Origin: Clostridiales bacterium
GTDB taxonomy: Bacteria > Bacillota > Clostridia > Christensenellales > Borkfalkiaceae
Assembly (NCBI GenBank): GCA_015069295.1
Contig: SVIW01000003.1
Coordinates: forward strand, 1 to 64,000
Length of the DNA: 64,000 nt
Direction: 5' to 3'
Shown: in pieces, positions 11,616 to 20,562 of the stretch
Layout of the letters: each line of letters starts with the position of its first letter
Position numbering within the stretch: the first letter of the stretch is position 1
Program-made: the position numbers and the translations under genes
Notes under the pieces: model-generated
Database searches by the model: none
What the model was told of the DNA's origin: nothing
What the model saw: only the letters and a program-made list of their open reading frames with translations

Positions 11616-13052
11616 TTAAAGAGTTAATTCCGCCTTTGCCAAAAGGTAATATTCGTCCCATTCCGCCTCGGAAAGTTTCGTTACGTCCTTGCCCGATAGC
11701 AAGGCTTTTTCTTCCGCTAAGGTAAAGCGTTTTGCGAACCGTTCTACACTCTCTTTTAACGCTTTTTCGCAGTCGCAACCCGATTTTCTGCCGACGTTGA
11801 CGACGGCAAACAGCAAATCGCCCAGCTCCTTTTCTACGGCTTCTCCAGCTCCGTTTCGATAGGCTTCCCGCCATTCGGAAAGCTCCTCTTCCACGCGTTT
11901 TGCCGCGCTTTCCGCGTCCGCGAAATCCATACCCGCTTTCGCCGCGCGCTTGCCTACCTTTTGCGCCCGCATTGCCGCAGGGAAGCACTTGGGCACGTCG
12001 TTGACGGAATCGGCAAAGGTCGTTTGATGCTTTTCCGTCATCTTGTTCTTTTCCCAAACGGACAGCGCGCCGCCCTCGTCCTTTGCTTTGTCCTCGCCGA
12101 ATACGTGCGTGTGGCGGGAAATGAGCTTTTGGCAAACTCCCGTCAAGGCGTCGGCAAGGTTAAACGAGCCCGTTTCCTCTTTAATGACGGCGTGGAAAAC
12201 CGCCTGCAACAAAACGTCCCCCGTTTCCTCTAAAATCTTTTCGTCGTCCTCGCAATCGATGGCGTCCACTAACTCGTACGCCTCCTCGATTGCCGACATT
12301 TTAATACTCTCGTTCGTCTGCACGCGGTCCCAAGGACAACCGTCGGGTCGGCGCAGGCGGTAAAGAATTTCCTTTAAATCCCCGATTGTATACCGCTTTT
12401 TCTCCAAAAGCCCGATTTCGTCAATCGCCACAGCCGAAGTATAATCGTAGTGGTTTTGTCTGTCCAACTCGTACAGCGCCGCCTTTTTCGCCCCGCCGCC
12501 GCAAAGATAGCGCACGGGGATTTCGTCGCCGAACGCGTCGGCAAGCAGCAGTTTTACGTCCCCTGCCACTCCTTTGTCGTCCATATCGTACACGATCAGC
12601 GGCAAACTTAACCCCTCCGCGCTGTTTTTCTCCAACAAATCGTACGCGGAAACCGCCGTATACGAACAGCTTTGAAAGTTCGCCGCCCTTACGAGCGAGG
12701 TTATTTTCGAAACGCCGTCCACGATTTCTATCTTCCCGCGCAGACGTTTTTGCAGGGCTTTTACCGAATAATCCTCCGTCGCCGCGCCGTCTACGAGATA
12801 AACGGCGTCCTCCCCGCAATCGGTTACCGCCTTGGCGAGGTTTTTGGAAAGGGTGCGAAAATTACGGCTGGTTTCGTAAACGCCGTCCAAACAAACGTGG
12901 GGCAGCCCCAACGCCGTTACCGTTTCGTACGAAGCCGTTTTCGCCGTGCGTACGACGATTTTTCTGCCCGCTTTGACCGCTGATAAAAGAATCTCTTCCC
13001 CGCGTTTCGTCAAATCTCCTTTCGCCGTTCCTAAACCGATTACCGTAATCAT
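11616..13052 (-). CDS. mazG: SAM-methyltransferase-like / MazG nucleotide pyrophosphohydrolase fusion (YabN type)
   Basis: 478 residues. Residues 1-215 form a tetrapyrrole-methylase-like domain; residues 225 onward contain a MazG NTP pyrophosphohydrolase domain (LRRPDGCPWDRVQTNESIK, EEAYELVDAI, EETGDVLLQAVFHA, whose Glu and Asp residues bind Mg) followed by a second degenerate MazG copy near 370-440. MazG hydrolyses dNTPs and house-cleans altered nucleotides. The gene overlaps the upstream spoVB by 4 bp (ATGA), the same order as yabM-yabN in Bacillus, so they are translationally coupled. Confidence 0.93.
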   Translation of the reverse strand: MITVIGLGTAKGDLTKRGEEILLSAVKAGRKIVVRTAKTASYETVTALGLPHVCLDGVYETSRNFRTLSKNLAKAVTDCGEDAVYLVDGAATEDYSVKALQKRLRGKIEIVDGVSKITSLVRAANFQSCSYTAVSAYDLLEKNSAEGLSLPLIVYDMDDKGVAGDVKLLLADAFGDEIPVRYLCGGGAKKAALYELDRQNHYDYTSAVAIDEIGLLEKKRYTIGDLKEILYRLRRPDGCPWDRVQTNESIKMSAIEEAYELVDAIDCEDDEKILEETGDVLLQAVFHAVIKEETGSFNLADALTGVCQKLISRHTHVFGEDKAKDEGGALSVWEKNKMTEKHQTTFADSVNDVPKCFPAAMRAQKVGKRAAKAGMDFADAESAAKRVEEELSEWREAYRNGAGEAVEKELGDLLFAVVNVGRKSGCDCEKALKESVERFAKRFTLAEEKALLSGKDVTKLSEAEWDEYYLLAKAELTL

Positions 13053-14386
13053 TTGCTTGCTCCTTTTAGGCTTTTTCTGCTTACGGAAAAATTATACAAT
13101 AAATTGAGGAAAAAGGCAACCAAATAACACAAATTCGTCGCATACGCCAGCCCAAAAACGGAAATTTGCGGGTTTTGCAGCAGCCAAACGTATACCGCCG
13201 TTTTTACGGTAATTGCAAGAAACATACTCAAAGAGGCGTACTGCGGTTTACCCTGCGCCGTCAAGCACGCAGACAAGGTCTGCACGCAAGAAAGCGTAAA
13301 CGCGCTGACGGCGTACGATTTTACAAGCCGCGTCAAAATTTCCGATTCTTCCCCGCTTAAACTGCGGAAAATAATCCGCACCGCGGGCGAGGCAAAGAAA
13401 TATAACCCCGCTGCGCTGACCGCGCCCACCGCCGCCGTTATCCCAAGCGCAAAGAAAATCTTTTTTCTGCGTTCGATAGGCGGCGCGCCCGCTACGCTGG
13501 GAATACTCGCCGCCGCAATCCCGTAACAGACGGAAACGGGCAGAGAAATCATCGTTACCGCGCCGCCCGAAAAAAGCCCGTATAAGGTTACGGCGTTGCC
13601 CGTATACACCCCCAAAAGCCTAGGCACCAACACGCTGTCCAAAAGGTTGGACATCGGGAAGAGCAAAGAGGACAGAGTAACGGGAATACTCATCTTCAAA
13701 ATCGCTTTCAACGCAACCCTGCCCCCGCTGTTTTCTTCTTTTTTTGGTTTTTTGCGACGATATAGACACAGCATAAATACGAGCGCCGCAGCCTCGGACA
13801 AAGACACGGCAAGCAATAAAAACACAACCGCCTTTTCCACGTTTGTGCGGAAAATATAGGCAAATAAAAGCCCAAAGCCCACCTTGACGATCTGTTCTAA
13901 AATTTCCGACAACGCCGTCGGCGACATCTCGTTCCTGCCTTGAAACCAGCCCCGAAAAACGGAGATTGCCGAAACCAAAACCACGGCGGGGGCAAGGGCG
14001 TAATACCCACCGACCACTTCTTTACTGCCCTGTGCAGCGGACAAAAGCGGAGCTAACAGCGCCAACAACACAGACCCGACAAGCCCAATGAGCACAAACA
14101 GTTTCATCGCCCGCAAAAAAAGCGGACGGGTCGATTCGTTTTTACCGATACGCTCTGCCGTCAGTTTGGCAATCGACGAGGGGATTCCCGTAGCGGAAAC
14201 GGTCAGCAAAAGGCAATAGGCAGGGTACACCATTTGATAAAGCCCCAGCCCCCTGCCGCCGATGAGATTCGTCAAAGGAATACGGTACACCGCCCCGATA
14301 ATTTTTGCAATAAACCCGCCTGCGGCGATCCATACCGCACCCTTAATAAACCCTACTCTGCCCCCTTTCTTTTTTCGTGATTCCAT
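13049..14386 (-). CDS. spoVB: SpoVB/MurJ-like polysaccharide flippase
   Basis: 445 residues with about 12-14 membrane segments of the MOP (MVF/PST) superfamily. The start GFIKGAVWIAAGGFIAKIIGAVYRIPL is typical of SpoVB/YabM. Such proteins move lipid-linked cell wall precursors across the membrane; SpoVB is needed for spore cortex in Bacillus, and paralogs serve vegetative wall synthesis, so the precise role is open. Start ATG 14386 has AAGGGGG 5 bases before it, and this SD plus ATG (GGGGGCAGGTATG) is itself a copy of the CGTAC element. Forms an operon with mazG and probably dus. Confidence 0.88.
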   Translation of the reverse strand: MESRKKKGGRVGFIKGAVWIAAGGFIAKIIGAVYRIPLTNLIGGRGLGLYQMVYPAYCLLLTVSATGIPSSIAKLTAERIGKNESTRPLFLRAMKLFVLIGLVGSVLLALLAPLLSAAQGSKEVVGGYYALAPAVVLVSAISVFRGWFQGRNEMSPTALSEILEQIVKVGFGLLFAYIFRTNVEKAVVFLLLAVSLSEAAALVFMLCLYRRKKPKKEENSGGRVALKAILKMSIPVTLSSLLFPMSNLLDSVLVPRLLGVYTGNAVTLYGLFSGGAVTMISLPVSVCYGIAAASIPSVAGAPPIERRKKIFFALGITAAVGAVSAAGLYFFASPAVRIIFRSLSGEESEILTRLVKSYAVSAFTLSCVQTLSACLTAQGKPQYASLSMFLAITVKTAVYVWLLQNPQISVFGLAYATNLCYLVAFFLNLLYNFSVSRKSLKGASK

Positions 14387-14400
14387 ACCTGCCCCCTTCT
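14381..14400 (+). repeat. CGTAC element at the spoVB start
   Basis: TTCCATACCTGCCCCCTTCT; its complement gives both the SD and the ATG of spoVB. Confidence 0.55.
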
Positions 14401-14431
14401 TTTTCAGTTTGTTTAAAGGCGGGCTTTTTTA

Positions 14432-14460
14432 TTGACATTTGCAAGGAAAAGTGCTACACT
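14432..14460 (+). promoter_or_regulatory. Promoter of the mutarotase gene
   Basis: TTGACA (14432-14437), spacer 17, TACACT (14455-14460). Confidence 0.75.
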
Positions 14461-14485
14461 AAATAAAAAATAAAGGAGGCGCTCT

Positions 14486-14803
14486 ATGGAAAAATACGCT
14501 TGGAGTGCGAAAATTAAAGAAGGCAAAAAAGACGAATATATCCGCCGCCACAACGAAATCTGGCCGGAACTTGTCAAAGTTTTAAAGGACGCGGGGATTT
14601 GCAATTATACCATTTGGGCGGAGGGCAATACGCTGTTTGGCTATTACGAATGTGAAAAGGGCGTTGAGTTTGCCGCAAAAACGCAGGCGACCAGCCCCGT
14701 CGTGGAGAAATGGAACGAATATATGAAAGACGTAATGGATATGACGCTTGACCCCGAAACGGGCGCGCAGCCGAAACTCGTCAAAGTCTTTACCCTCGAC
14801 TGA
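14486..14803 (+). CDS. rhaM: L-rhamnose mutarotase family protein (DUF718)
   Basis: 105 residues, the normal length of RhaM. It has the family pattern near the N-terminus (YAWSAKIKEGKKDEYIRRHNEIWPE, with the conserved active-site His) and LFGYYECE in the middle. RhaM interconverts alpha and beta anomers of L-rhamnose. Here it is next to an alpha-L-fucosidase transcribed convergently, and no rhamnose genes are visible, so L-fucose is a plausible substrate (inference). AAAGGAGG precedes ATG 14486. Confidence 0.85.
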   Translation: MEKYAWSAKIKEGKKDEYIRRHNEIWPELVKVLKDAGICNYTIWAEGNTLFGYYECEKGVEFAAKTQATSPVVEKWNEYMKDVMDMTLDPETGAQPKLVKVFTLD

Positions 14804-14815
14804 TTTTTCCCTGCT

Positions 14816-14861
14816 CCTCATCCACCGCTAACGCGGTTCCCCTTCTCCCACAGGAGAAGGC
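14816..14861 (+). repeat. Repeat family A copy
   Basis: CCTCATCCACCGC...GCGG... then CCTTCTCCCACAGGAGAAGG. Two hairpins: the first around CCGCTAACGCGG, the second around CTTCTCC/GGAGAAG. Three further copies lie at 45585-46179. Confidence 0.8.
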
Positions 14862-14867
14862 TAATTA

Positions 14868-14944
14868 TTGTAGGTGCAGATACTATCCTCCCGCCGTTAT
14901 ATCGGACAATAAAAAACTGGAGGCTGATAGCCTCCCCTACAAAG
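14868..14944. repeat. Repeat family G: imperfect palindrome
   Basis: Ends GTAGG and CCTAC; inner arms TATCCTCC and GGAGGCTGATA. About 77 bp, shaped like a REP element. Nothing else is seen between rhaM and the fucosidase terminator. Confidence 0.55.
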
Positions 14945-14979
14945 ATACCGATAAACTTTCAATAAACGGCAAATATACA

Positions 14980-15008
14980 AAAAAGCTTTCCAAAACGGAA
15001 AGCTTTTT
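14980..15008 (-). terminator. Terminator after the fucosidase gene
   Basis: AAAAAGCTTTCC / GGAAAGCTTTTT with an AAAAC loop, 12 bp perfect stem, usable on both strands. Confidence 0.85.
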
Positions 15009-15024
15009 CTTTTTACGGTTTGAG

Positions 15025-16227
15025 TTATTTCAATTCGAAACGGGCAACCCGCAAATTGCGGCTGGTTCCGTATTGGAAGGGTTTTGCTTTAAACACGCCG
15101 TTCTCCTCTTGGCTGACGAGTTCGTTCGTGTCCAACCAACGCAAGTTCTTTATCTTCTTGTCCGTTTTGATTTTTACCGTACATACCCGCCCTGCCATCG
15201 CTACGTTGGGATCGGACGCCATCGCTACGTCGTTTATAATCGCGTAATAATATTTCCCGTCCGTACCGATTTTTGCGTTTTCCGCCTCGATATCCGCCCC
15301 GCGAAGGTTGTAGATAAACTTCTTGTTGACGCGAATCCAGTTCCCGATTTCCGTAAACGTCGCTTTGTCCATATCACGGATTTTTCCGTCGCCCATCGGC
15401 CCGACGTTCAATAAGAAATTGCAGTTGTACAAACGGCAGTCTATAAGGTCGTTTAAAAGCGAGGGTATCGTCTTATAGTTCATATCCTCTTTCGCATAGC
15501 CCCAATGGTCGTTCAATACCTGACACATCTCGCCCGCGCGGATTTTGTCCGACTGGTCGACTTTCGTGGGCTTTCCCCTTTCAAAAGTTACGCTGTCGAT
15601 TTCATAATGCCCCACTTTTCCAAGCGCGGAAAGCCCCGTATTATTGATAATCATCGCGTCGGGTTGATAACGGCGAATCAAGGCGTATAATTCGTCAAAT
15701 TCCCAGTTTTCGTCCTTTTTATCCCACCAACCGTCAAACCAAAGCCCGCCGATTTTGCCGTAATTTTTACACAAAATCTCGACGCTTGCACGCAAATATT
15801 CGAGGTATTTGGGGAAATTCTCCTTATAATCGGGGTTGTACCAATCTAGCAAGGTATGATAGAAAAAGGGCACGATTCCCTGACGGTTACACTCGTCCAC
15901 GAACTCTTTCACAAGGTCTCTGCCCGTGGGGGAATGGGGTGCGTCAAATTCGTTTAATCCGCAGGTATCAAATAAGGAAAACCCCTCGTGATGGCGGGTG
16001 GTCAGCGTGATATATTTCGCACCCGCTTTTTTTGCCGTGGATACAAGCTCTTTTGCCCAAGTCTTTCTTACCTTGAATTTGTCGAAAAGCTTTACGTACT
16101 CTTGCATAGCAATCCCGTGTGCAAAGCAATACCATTCGCCCTTGCCCGCCACGCTGAACAAGCCGAAATGCACGAACATACCCATTCCGAGTTTTTCAAA
16201 ATTTTCTATTCGCTGTAATTTTTCCAT
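15025..16227 (-). CDS. Alpha-L-fucosidase, glycoside hydrolase family 29
   Basis: 400 residues, no signal peptide, so cytoplasmic. GH29 landmarks: GMFVHFGLFS at the start, YITLTTRHHEGFSLFDT, FFYHTLLDWYNPDY and GLWFDGWWD, where the Asp (residue 165) is the family nucleophile. It releases L-fucose from imported glycans. The acid/base residue cannot be assigned. Start: GTG 16236 overlaps the SD AGAGGTGG, so ATG 16227 is preferred. It has its own TTGCAA/TATAAT promoter and converges on the mutarotase gene. Confidence 0.9.
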   Translation of the reverse strand: MEKLQRIENFEKLGMGMFVHFGLFSVAGKGEWYCFAHGIAMQEYVKLFDKFKVRKTWAKELVSTAKKAGAKYITLTTRHHEGFSLFDTCGLNEFDAPHSPTGRDLVKEFVDECNRQGIVPFFYHTLLDWYNPDYKENFPKYLEYLRASVEILCKNYGKIGGLWFDGWWDKKDENWEFDELYALIRRYQPDAMIINNTGLSALGKVGHYEIDSVTFERGKPTKVDQSDKIRAGEMCQVLNDHWGYAKEDMNYKTIPSLLNDLIDCRLYNCNFLLNVGPMGDGKIRDMDKATFTEIGNWIRVNKKFIYNLRGADIEAENAKIGTDGKYYYAIINDVAMASDPNVAMAGRVCTVKIKTDKKIKNLRWLDTNELVSQEENGVFKAKPFQYGTSRNLRVARFELK

Positions 16228-16264
16228 CTTTTCCACCTCTTATGCGCAAGGTTTATTTTTTTTC

Positions 16265-16293
16265 ATTATACCCGCTTTCCCTTGAAATTGCAA
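16265..16293 (-). promoter_or_regulatory. Fucosidase promoter
   Basis: On the minus strand TTGCAA (16288-16293), spacer 17, TATAAT (16265-16270). Confidence 0.8.
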
Positions 16294-16394
16294 GCCTTTC
16301 AACGCACTTTTTTTCTCTGTTTTTTATTTTCGTTGTTTACCGTGAAACAAAATAAACATTCGCGGATTTTGACATAACCTTCTTAAATTTTGGC

Positions 16395-16423
16395 TTGAAA
16401 AAGCGAAAAAAGTATGTTATACT
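16395..16423 (+). promoter_or_regulatory. Promoter of the phosphatase lipoprotein gene
   Basis: TTGAAA (16395-16400), spacer 17, TATACT (16418-16423). Confidence 0.8.
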
Positions 16424-16445
16424 ATTCATACGGAGGATTATATCA

Positions 16446-17600
16446 GTGAAAAATGGCTTTTTAAAATCCGCTTTGTCCCTCGCCTTGTGCGTGGGTATGG
16501 CGTTTGGCATCGCCGCTTGCGGGGATAATACGGAGGAAACTGAAATGAAAGATAACGGACTTAGTGTCAGTAAATTCGACGAACCCGTAGCTTTGGTGGA
16601 CGAATCGGTTTTAACGTATATGAACGTTCCCTCGTCCGTGCTCGTTTCCAATATCGTGCGTTCGTTAGGAAACGAAGTTCGGCAAGACAAGGGGTTGCCC
16701 GTAACGATCGAATACGATTTGGATAAAGAAATCGTCCGTGCAAACGTCTCCACGGCAAAGGTAAAAATTTCGGAAAATAAGGATTTGTCTGACGCGCGCT
16801 CCGTTTTTTTTGAGGAAGGGAACTCCGTAGACGTATATAACCTCAAAACCGGGAAGAAATATTATTTTCAGGTATCCGTAAAACTGACCGACGGCTCTTC
16901 CCTGACGGAAAACGGCGAATTTGAAACGGTCGCTTCCCCCCGTTTTATGAACGTAGAGGGCACGAATAACGTAAGAGACGTCGGCGGTTGGACGACGGAG
17001 AGCGGCAAGAAAATCAAGCAAGGGATTTTGTATCGCGGCAGCGAAATCGACGGCGGGAAAAATACGGGGCACGTGGATTTTTGCCTGACCGAAAAGGGAG
17101 TCGAACAGCTTCGCGCCCTCGGCATTAAGACGGATTTCGATTTGCGTGAGGAAAGCTGCAAGGTTGGCGAATACAGCATTTTGGGCGAAGACGTAAGCCG
17201 TAATTTCTACAACGCGCCGCAATACCAGTCTGTGCTCAACGAAAGCAGCGCGGAAACGGTGCGCAAACTCTTTTCCGACCTTGCAAACCCCGAAGCGTAT
17301 CCCGCTTATATCCACTGCACGCACGGCGTAGACCGCGCGGGTACGGCAAGCTTGCTTTTAGAAAGCCTTTTGGGCGTAGCAAAGGAGGATCTCGTCCGCG
17401 ATTACGAGCTGTCCGCATTCTATTATAATTACGCCCACGTCAACAGAAGCCTTGAAAACGGCGGCAACGTCTTAAAGCTTTTAGAACGCCTTGAAAAATA
17501 CGAGGGGAAAACGCTCGCCGACAAAACCGCGGCGTTCCTGCTTTCCGTAGGCGTTACGCAAGAAGAAATCGACAGTATCCGCAATATTTTCTTAGGCTAA
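16446..17600 (+). CDS. Surface lipoprotein with tyrosine-phosphatase domain
   Basis: 384 residues. A lipoprotein signal peptide (VKNGFLKSALSLALC) ends in the lipobox IAAC, so the protein is outside the membrane. Residues about 50-170 look like a fibronectin-III-type beta domain; residues 175-384 are a protein-tyrosine-phosphatase fold (NVRDVGG, ILYRGSE, then the P-loop HCTHGVDRAGT with catalytic Cys and Arg). This belongs to the tyrosine/serine phosphatase group related to LipA and host-acting phosphatases. Start GTG 16446 has GGAGG 9 bases upstream and is placed correctly after the promoter; the upstream ATG 16395 lies in the -35 box. Confidence 0.85.
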   Translation: MKNGFLKSALSLALCVGMAFGIAACGDNTEETEMKDNGLSVSKFDEPVALVDESVLTYMNVPSSVLVSNIVRSLGNEVRQDKGLPVTIEYDLDKEIVRANVSTAKVKISENKDLSDARSVFFEEGNSVDVYNLKTGKKYYFQVSVKLTDGSSLTENGEFETVASPRFMNVEGTNNVRDVGGWTTESGKKIKQGILYRGSEIDGGKNTGHVDFCLTEKGVEQLRALGIKTDFDLREESCKVGEYSILGEDVSRNFYNAPQYQSVLNESSAETVRKLFSDLANPEAYPAYIHCTHGVDRAGTASLLLESLLGVAKEDLVRDYELSAFYYNYAHVNRSLENGGNVLKLLERLEKYEGKTLADKTAAFLLSVGVTQEEIDSIRNIFLG

Positions 17601-17613
17601 GTTTTCACTTTCG

Positions 17614-17646
17614 CCCCGACCGAAAATCGGTCGGGGTATCTTTTTG
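17614..17646 (+). terminator. Terminator of the phosphatase gene
   Basis: CCCCGACCGA / TCGGTCGGGG around AAA, followed by TATCTTTTT. Confidence 0.85.
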
Positions 17647-17687
17647 TAAAACGCTAAAATAATTTTCACAACTATTGCGCAAAATTA

Positions 17688-17716
17688 TTGACGAATGGAA
17701 AAAATTATGCTAAAAT
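17688..17716 (+). promoter_or_regulatory. gap promoter
   Basis: TTGACG (17688-17693), spacer 17, TAAAAT (17711-17716). The leader is about 80 bases. Confidence 0.7.
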
Positions 17717-17803
17717 ATTATTTGGACAAGAGCGGGTTGCAAGCAAATCCGTTTATTCACACGTCACAAAAATAATTTTTTCATATATTGGAGGAACTTA
17801 ATT

Positions 17804-18823
17804 ATGGCAAACGTAAAAGTTGCAATCAACGGTTTCGGCCGTATCGGTCGTCTTGCGTTCAGACAGATGTTCGACGCAGAAGGTTATGAAGTAGTTGCTA
17901 TCAACGACCTTACCAGCCCCTCGATGCTCGCACACCTTTTGAAGTATGACACTGCGCAAGGCAGATACAAATACTGTGATAAGGTTACCGCTGACGACGA
18001 AGCAGGTACGATCACCGTTAACGGCAAGACCATTAAAATCTATGCTGAAAAAGACGCTGCAAACTGCCCTTGGGCTCAGTACGACGTTGACGTAGTTTTG
18101 GAATGCACCGGTTTCTACTGCTCCAAAGCAAAGAGCGAAGCGCACATCAAAGCAGGCGCTAAGAAAGTCGTTATCTCCGCTCCCGCAGGCAACGACCTTC
18201 CTACGATCGTTTACAGCGTAAACGAAAAGACGCTTACGAAGAACGACACGATCATCTCCGCAGCTTCTTGCACCACGAACTGCCTTGCTCCTATGGCAAA
18301 CACCCTCAACAAGCTTTCCAAGATTAAGAAGGGTTATATGACCACGATCCACGCTTACACGGGCGACCAGATGGTTCTTGACGGACCTCACAGAAAGGGC
18401 GACCTTCGCCGTGCTCGTGCAGCTGCTGCAAACATCGTTCCCAACTCCACGGGTGCAGCAAAAGCAATCGGCCTCGTTATCCCCGAACTCAACGGCGTTC
18501 TTGACGGTTGCGCACAACGCGTTCCCGTTCCCACCGGTTCGCTTACCCAGCTCGTTGCTATCTGCGACGGCGAAGTAGACGCAGCTACCGTAAACAAGGC
18601 TATGCAGAACGCAGCTTCCGCATCCTTCGGTTACACGGAAGAAGAACTCGTTTCCTCCGACATCATCGGTATCACCTACGGTTCGTTGTTCGACGCTACG
18701 CAGACGAAGTGCATGCCCATGGGCGACGGCACGACGCTCGTTAAAGTCGTTTCCTGGTATGACAACGAAAACTCCTACACCAGCCAGATGGTTAGAACGA
18801 TTAAGTACTTCGCAGAACTTTAA
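17804..18823 (+). CDS. gap: Glyceraldehyde-3-phosphate dehydrogenase, type I
   Basis: 339 residues. NAD-binding start [12 protein letters not shown], catalytic Cys in [12 protein letters not shown], the HAYTGDQ segment, and SWYDNENSY at the C-terminus. Asp in INDL at position 34-35 suggests NAD preference. It converts glyceraldehyde-3-phosphate to 1,3-bisphosphoglycerate in glycolysis. Monocistronic, with promoter and strong terminator. Codon use is more biased than in neighbours, as expected for high expression. Confidence 0.97.
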   Translation: MANVKVAINGFGRIGRLAFRQMFDAEGYEVVAINDLTSPSMLAHLLKYDTAQGRYKYCDKVTADDEAGTITVNGKTIKIYAEKDAANCPWAQYDVDVVLECTGFYCSKAKSEAHIKAGAKKVVISAPAGNDLPTIVYSVNEKTLTKNDTIISAASCTTNCLAPMANTLNKLSKIKKGYMTTIHAYTGDQMVLDGPHRKGDLRRARAAAANIVPNSTGAAKAIGLVIPELNGVLDGCAQRVPVPTGSLTQLVAICDGEVDAATVNKAMQNAASASFGYTEEELVSSDIIGITYGSLFDATQTKCMPMGDGTTLVKVVSWYDNENSYTSQMVRTIKYFAEL

Positions 18824-18856
18824 TCGTATCGGGGTTTGAAGAAAACCAAAAATATA

Positions 18857-18890
18857 ACCTCCGACGGAAACCCGTCGGAGGTTTTTTTAT
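18857..18890 (+). terminator. gap terminator
   Basis: AACCTCCGACGG / CCGTCGGAGGTT, 12 bp stem, then a T run. Confidence 0.9.
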
Positions 18891-18905
18891 CGTTATCATA
18901 GAATA

Positions 18906-18942
18906 AAAGCAGAGCGATCTTAAAAGTCGGCTCTGCTTTCTT
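18906..18942 (-). terminator. Terminator after the YugP-like protease
   Basis: AAAAGCAGAGC / GCTCTGCTTT around a 14-base loop; on the minus strand it follows the protease gene and ends in T4. Confidence 0.6.
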
Positions 18943-18949
18943 TTTTAAT

Positions 18950-18976
18950 TCAACTCGTACCTGGTGTGCCCGTTTT
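18950..18976 (+). repeat. CGTAC element copy
   Basis: Core CTCGTACCTGGTGTGCCCGT, then TTTT. Nearly the same as the copies at 35630 and 51783. Lies just past the stop of the protease gene. Confidence 0.7.
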
Positions 18977-18979
18977 TCC

Positions 18980-19717
18980 TTAACGGCGGCGACGACTGCC
19001 GCCGAATAATATCAACACCCAAAGGAAAAAACGCAAGAATAAAATCAACGAAGTCAAAAGGGAAGCCACGTAGGTTTGCGCCGCCGCCGACAGCATTTTT
19101 TCCGCGTACGGCAATTCCTCTTTCGTCAAAATCCCCTCGGAGACAAGCAGTTTTTTCGCCCGACGGCTCGCGTTGTATTCTACGGGCAGCGTTACCAAAA
19201 CGAACAGCGTGGAAAGCCCGTACAAAGCCACCCCGCCAAGGGCGATATAAAATCCCACGTTCGAGTTTTGCGTTGCCGTTACAAACAAATCCAAAATCAA
19301 GCCCACGAGAACGAGGGGAAGCGCCAACGCGCTGCCGACGTTCGTAATTCCTACGAGGACTTGACGAAGCTGATAGGGCGCATAGCCCTTTTTCTTTTGC
19401 AATACGTGCCCGACCTCGTGCGCCGCCACCGCGCAAGCGGCAATCGAATCGTTGCCGTACACGCTTTCAGAAAGATTGACGATTTTCTTTTTGGGGTGAT
19501 AATGATCGCTCAAATGCCCCGCCACTTTGCCAACTTTTATATCGTGTACGCCGCCCGCGCGCAACAGCCGTTTCGCCGTATCGTATCCCGTCATGTGCGA
19601 GCTCGTCGGCATACTTCCGTACTTTTTATAGGCAGAGCGCACCTTGCCGCTTGCCCACGCCGCAATTGCGCCGCAAAGCAGCATCGCCGCCAAAGATAAT
19701 ACGTAATATTCTAACAT
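18980..19717 (-). CDS. YugP-family membrane zinc metallopeptidase
   Basis: 245 residues, several membrane segments (about 3-23, 118-140, 155-180, 220-240). The HExxH zinc motif is AAHEVGHVLQ near residue 100, with the typical SDHYHPKKKIVNLSESVYGNDSIAA segment before it. The family (PF04298) is widespread in Firmicutes and its substrate is unknown. It ends in a basic RRRR tail. 31 bp before it on the same strand is rsmI. Confidence 0.88.
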   Translation of the reverse strand: MLEYYVLSLAAMLLCGAIAAWASGKVRSAYKKYGSMPTSSHMTGYDTAKRLLRAGGVHDIKVGKVAGHLSDHYHPKKKIVNLSESVYGNDSIAACAVAAHEVGHVLQKKKGYAPYQLRQVLVGITNVGSALALPLVLVGLILDLFVTATQNSNVGFYIALGGVALYGLSTLFVLVTLPVEYNASRRAKKLLVSEGILTKEELPYAEKMLSAAAQTYVASLLTSLILFLRFFLWVLILFGGSRRRR

Positions 19718-19748
19718 ACTCTCTCCTTTTTTACAGTTTGCGCTATTT

Positions 19749-20552
19749 TTACAAATCTATCGCAAAGGGATATAATTCCGATTTGGAAACACCACGGTCT
19801 TTCGCCGCCCGCTTTAACGCTTCCTTTTTCTCTAACCCCGCCGCCATATAATGCTTTATATGCTCCCGTTCCGACAAAGCGTTTAAAGGACTTTCTTTCT
19901 CCTGCGCCCCCTCGACGACGAGTACGTATTCTCCCCGCTTTTCCCCGTCCAAGCCTGTTGCCAAACGGAAAGGGGTCGACTCTTCGTGGAGTTTGGTTAT
20001 CTCCCGCACCGCACAAGCCGCTCTGTCGCCGAACACCTCGTACATCGCCTTCACGTCCTTATCCACGTCCTGCGGCGCGCTGTGGAACGCAAGCGTCAAA
20101 TCGCTATCCTTATATTTCTCCAAAACCGCTTTTTTCTCCCCGTTCTTTTCGGGCAAAAAGCCAATGAACGCGAACCTGCCTGCGGGTAACGCCGACAAAA
20201 CGAGGGCGGCAACAAACGCGCAAGCCCCGGGAATCAGCGTGTACGGCTCGTTGTTTTCCCGTAAAATTTTACAAACGGTATTCCCGGGGTCGGATACGAC
20301 GGGCGTCCCTGCGTCGGACACGACGACGACCTTTTCCCCACGCCGCGAGGCGGCGAGAATTTTCTCCGCCGCTTCCGTTTCGTTAAATTTATGACAGGCG
20401 TAAAGGGGCTTTTTAATCTCGTACGCGTTTAACAGTTTTATCGTATGCCGCGTATCCTCGCAAAAGACCACGTCTGCCTCTTTCAAGGTTTCCAACGCTC
20501 GCAACGTAATATCTTTTAGGTTGCCTATCGGCGTCGCCACAAAACTTACCAT
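19749..20552 (-). CDS. rsmI: 16S rRNA (cytidine-1402 2'-O) methyltransferase
   Basis: 267 residues of the tetrapyrrole-methylase fold. VATPIGNLKDITLRALETLKEADVV, CEDTRHT, VSDAGTPVVSDPG (SAM site) and the proline-rich IPGACAFVAALVLSALP are diagnostic of RsmI. It methylates C1402 in the ribosomal decoding centre. A C-terminal helical domain is present. Lies 10 bp after the trmN6-like gene, the same order as yabB-yabC in Bacillus. Confidence 0.95.
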   Translation of the reverse strand: MVSFVATPIGNLKDITLRALETLKEADVVFCEDTRHTIKLLNAYEIKKPLYACHKFNETEAAEKILAASRRGEKVVVVSDAGTPVVSDPGNTVCKILRENNEPYTLIPGACAFVAALVLSALPAGRFAFIGFLPEKNGEKKAVLEKYKDSDLTLAFHSAPQDVDKDVKAMYEVFGDRAACAVREITKLHEESTPFRLATGLDGEKRGEYVLVVEGAQEKESPLNALSEREHIKHYMAAGLEKKEALKRAAKDRGVSKSELYPFAIDL

Positions 20553-20562
20553 ACTTTTCTCC

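Noticed and set aside
17798-18517. Open frame antisense to gap
   Set aside because: Shadow of a highly expressed gene with strong codon bias; no start signals.
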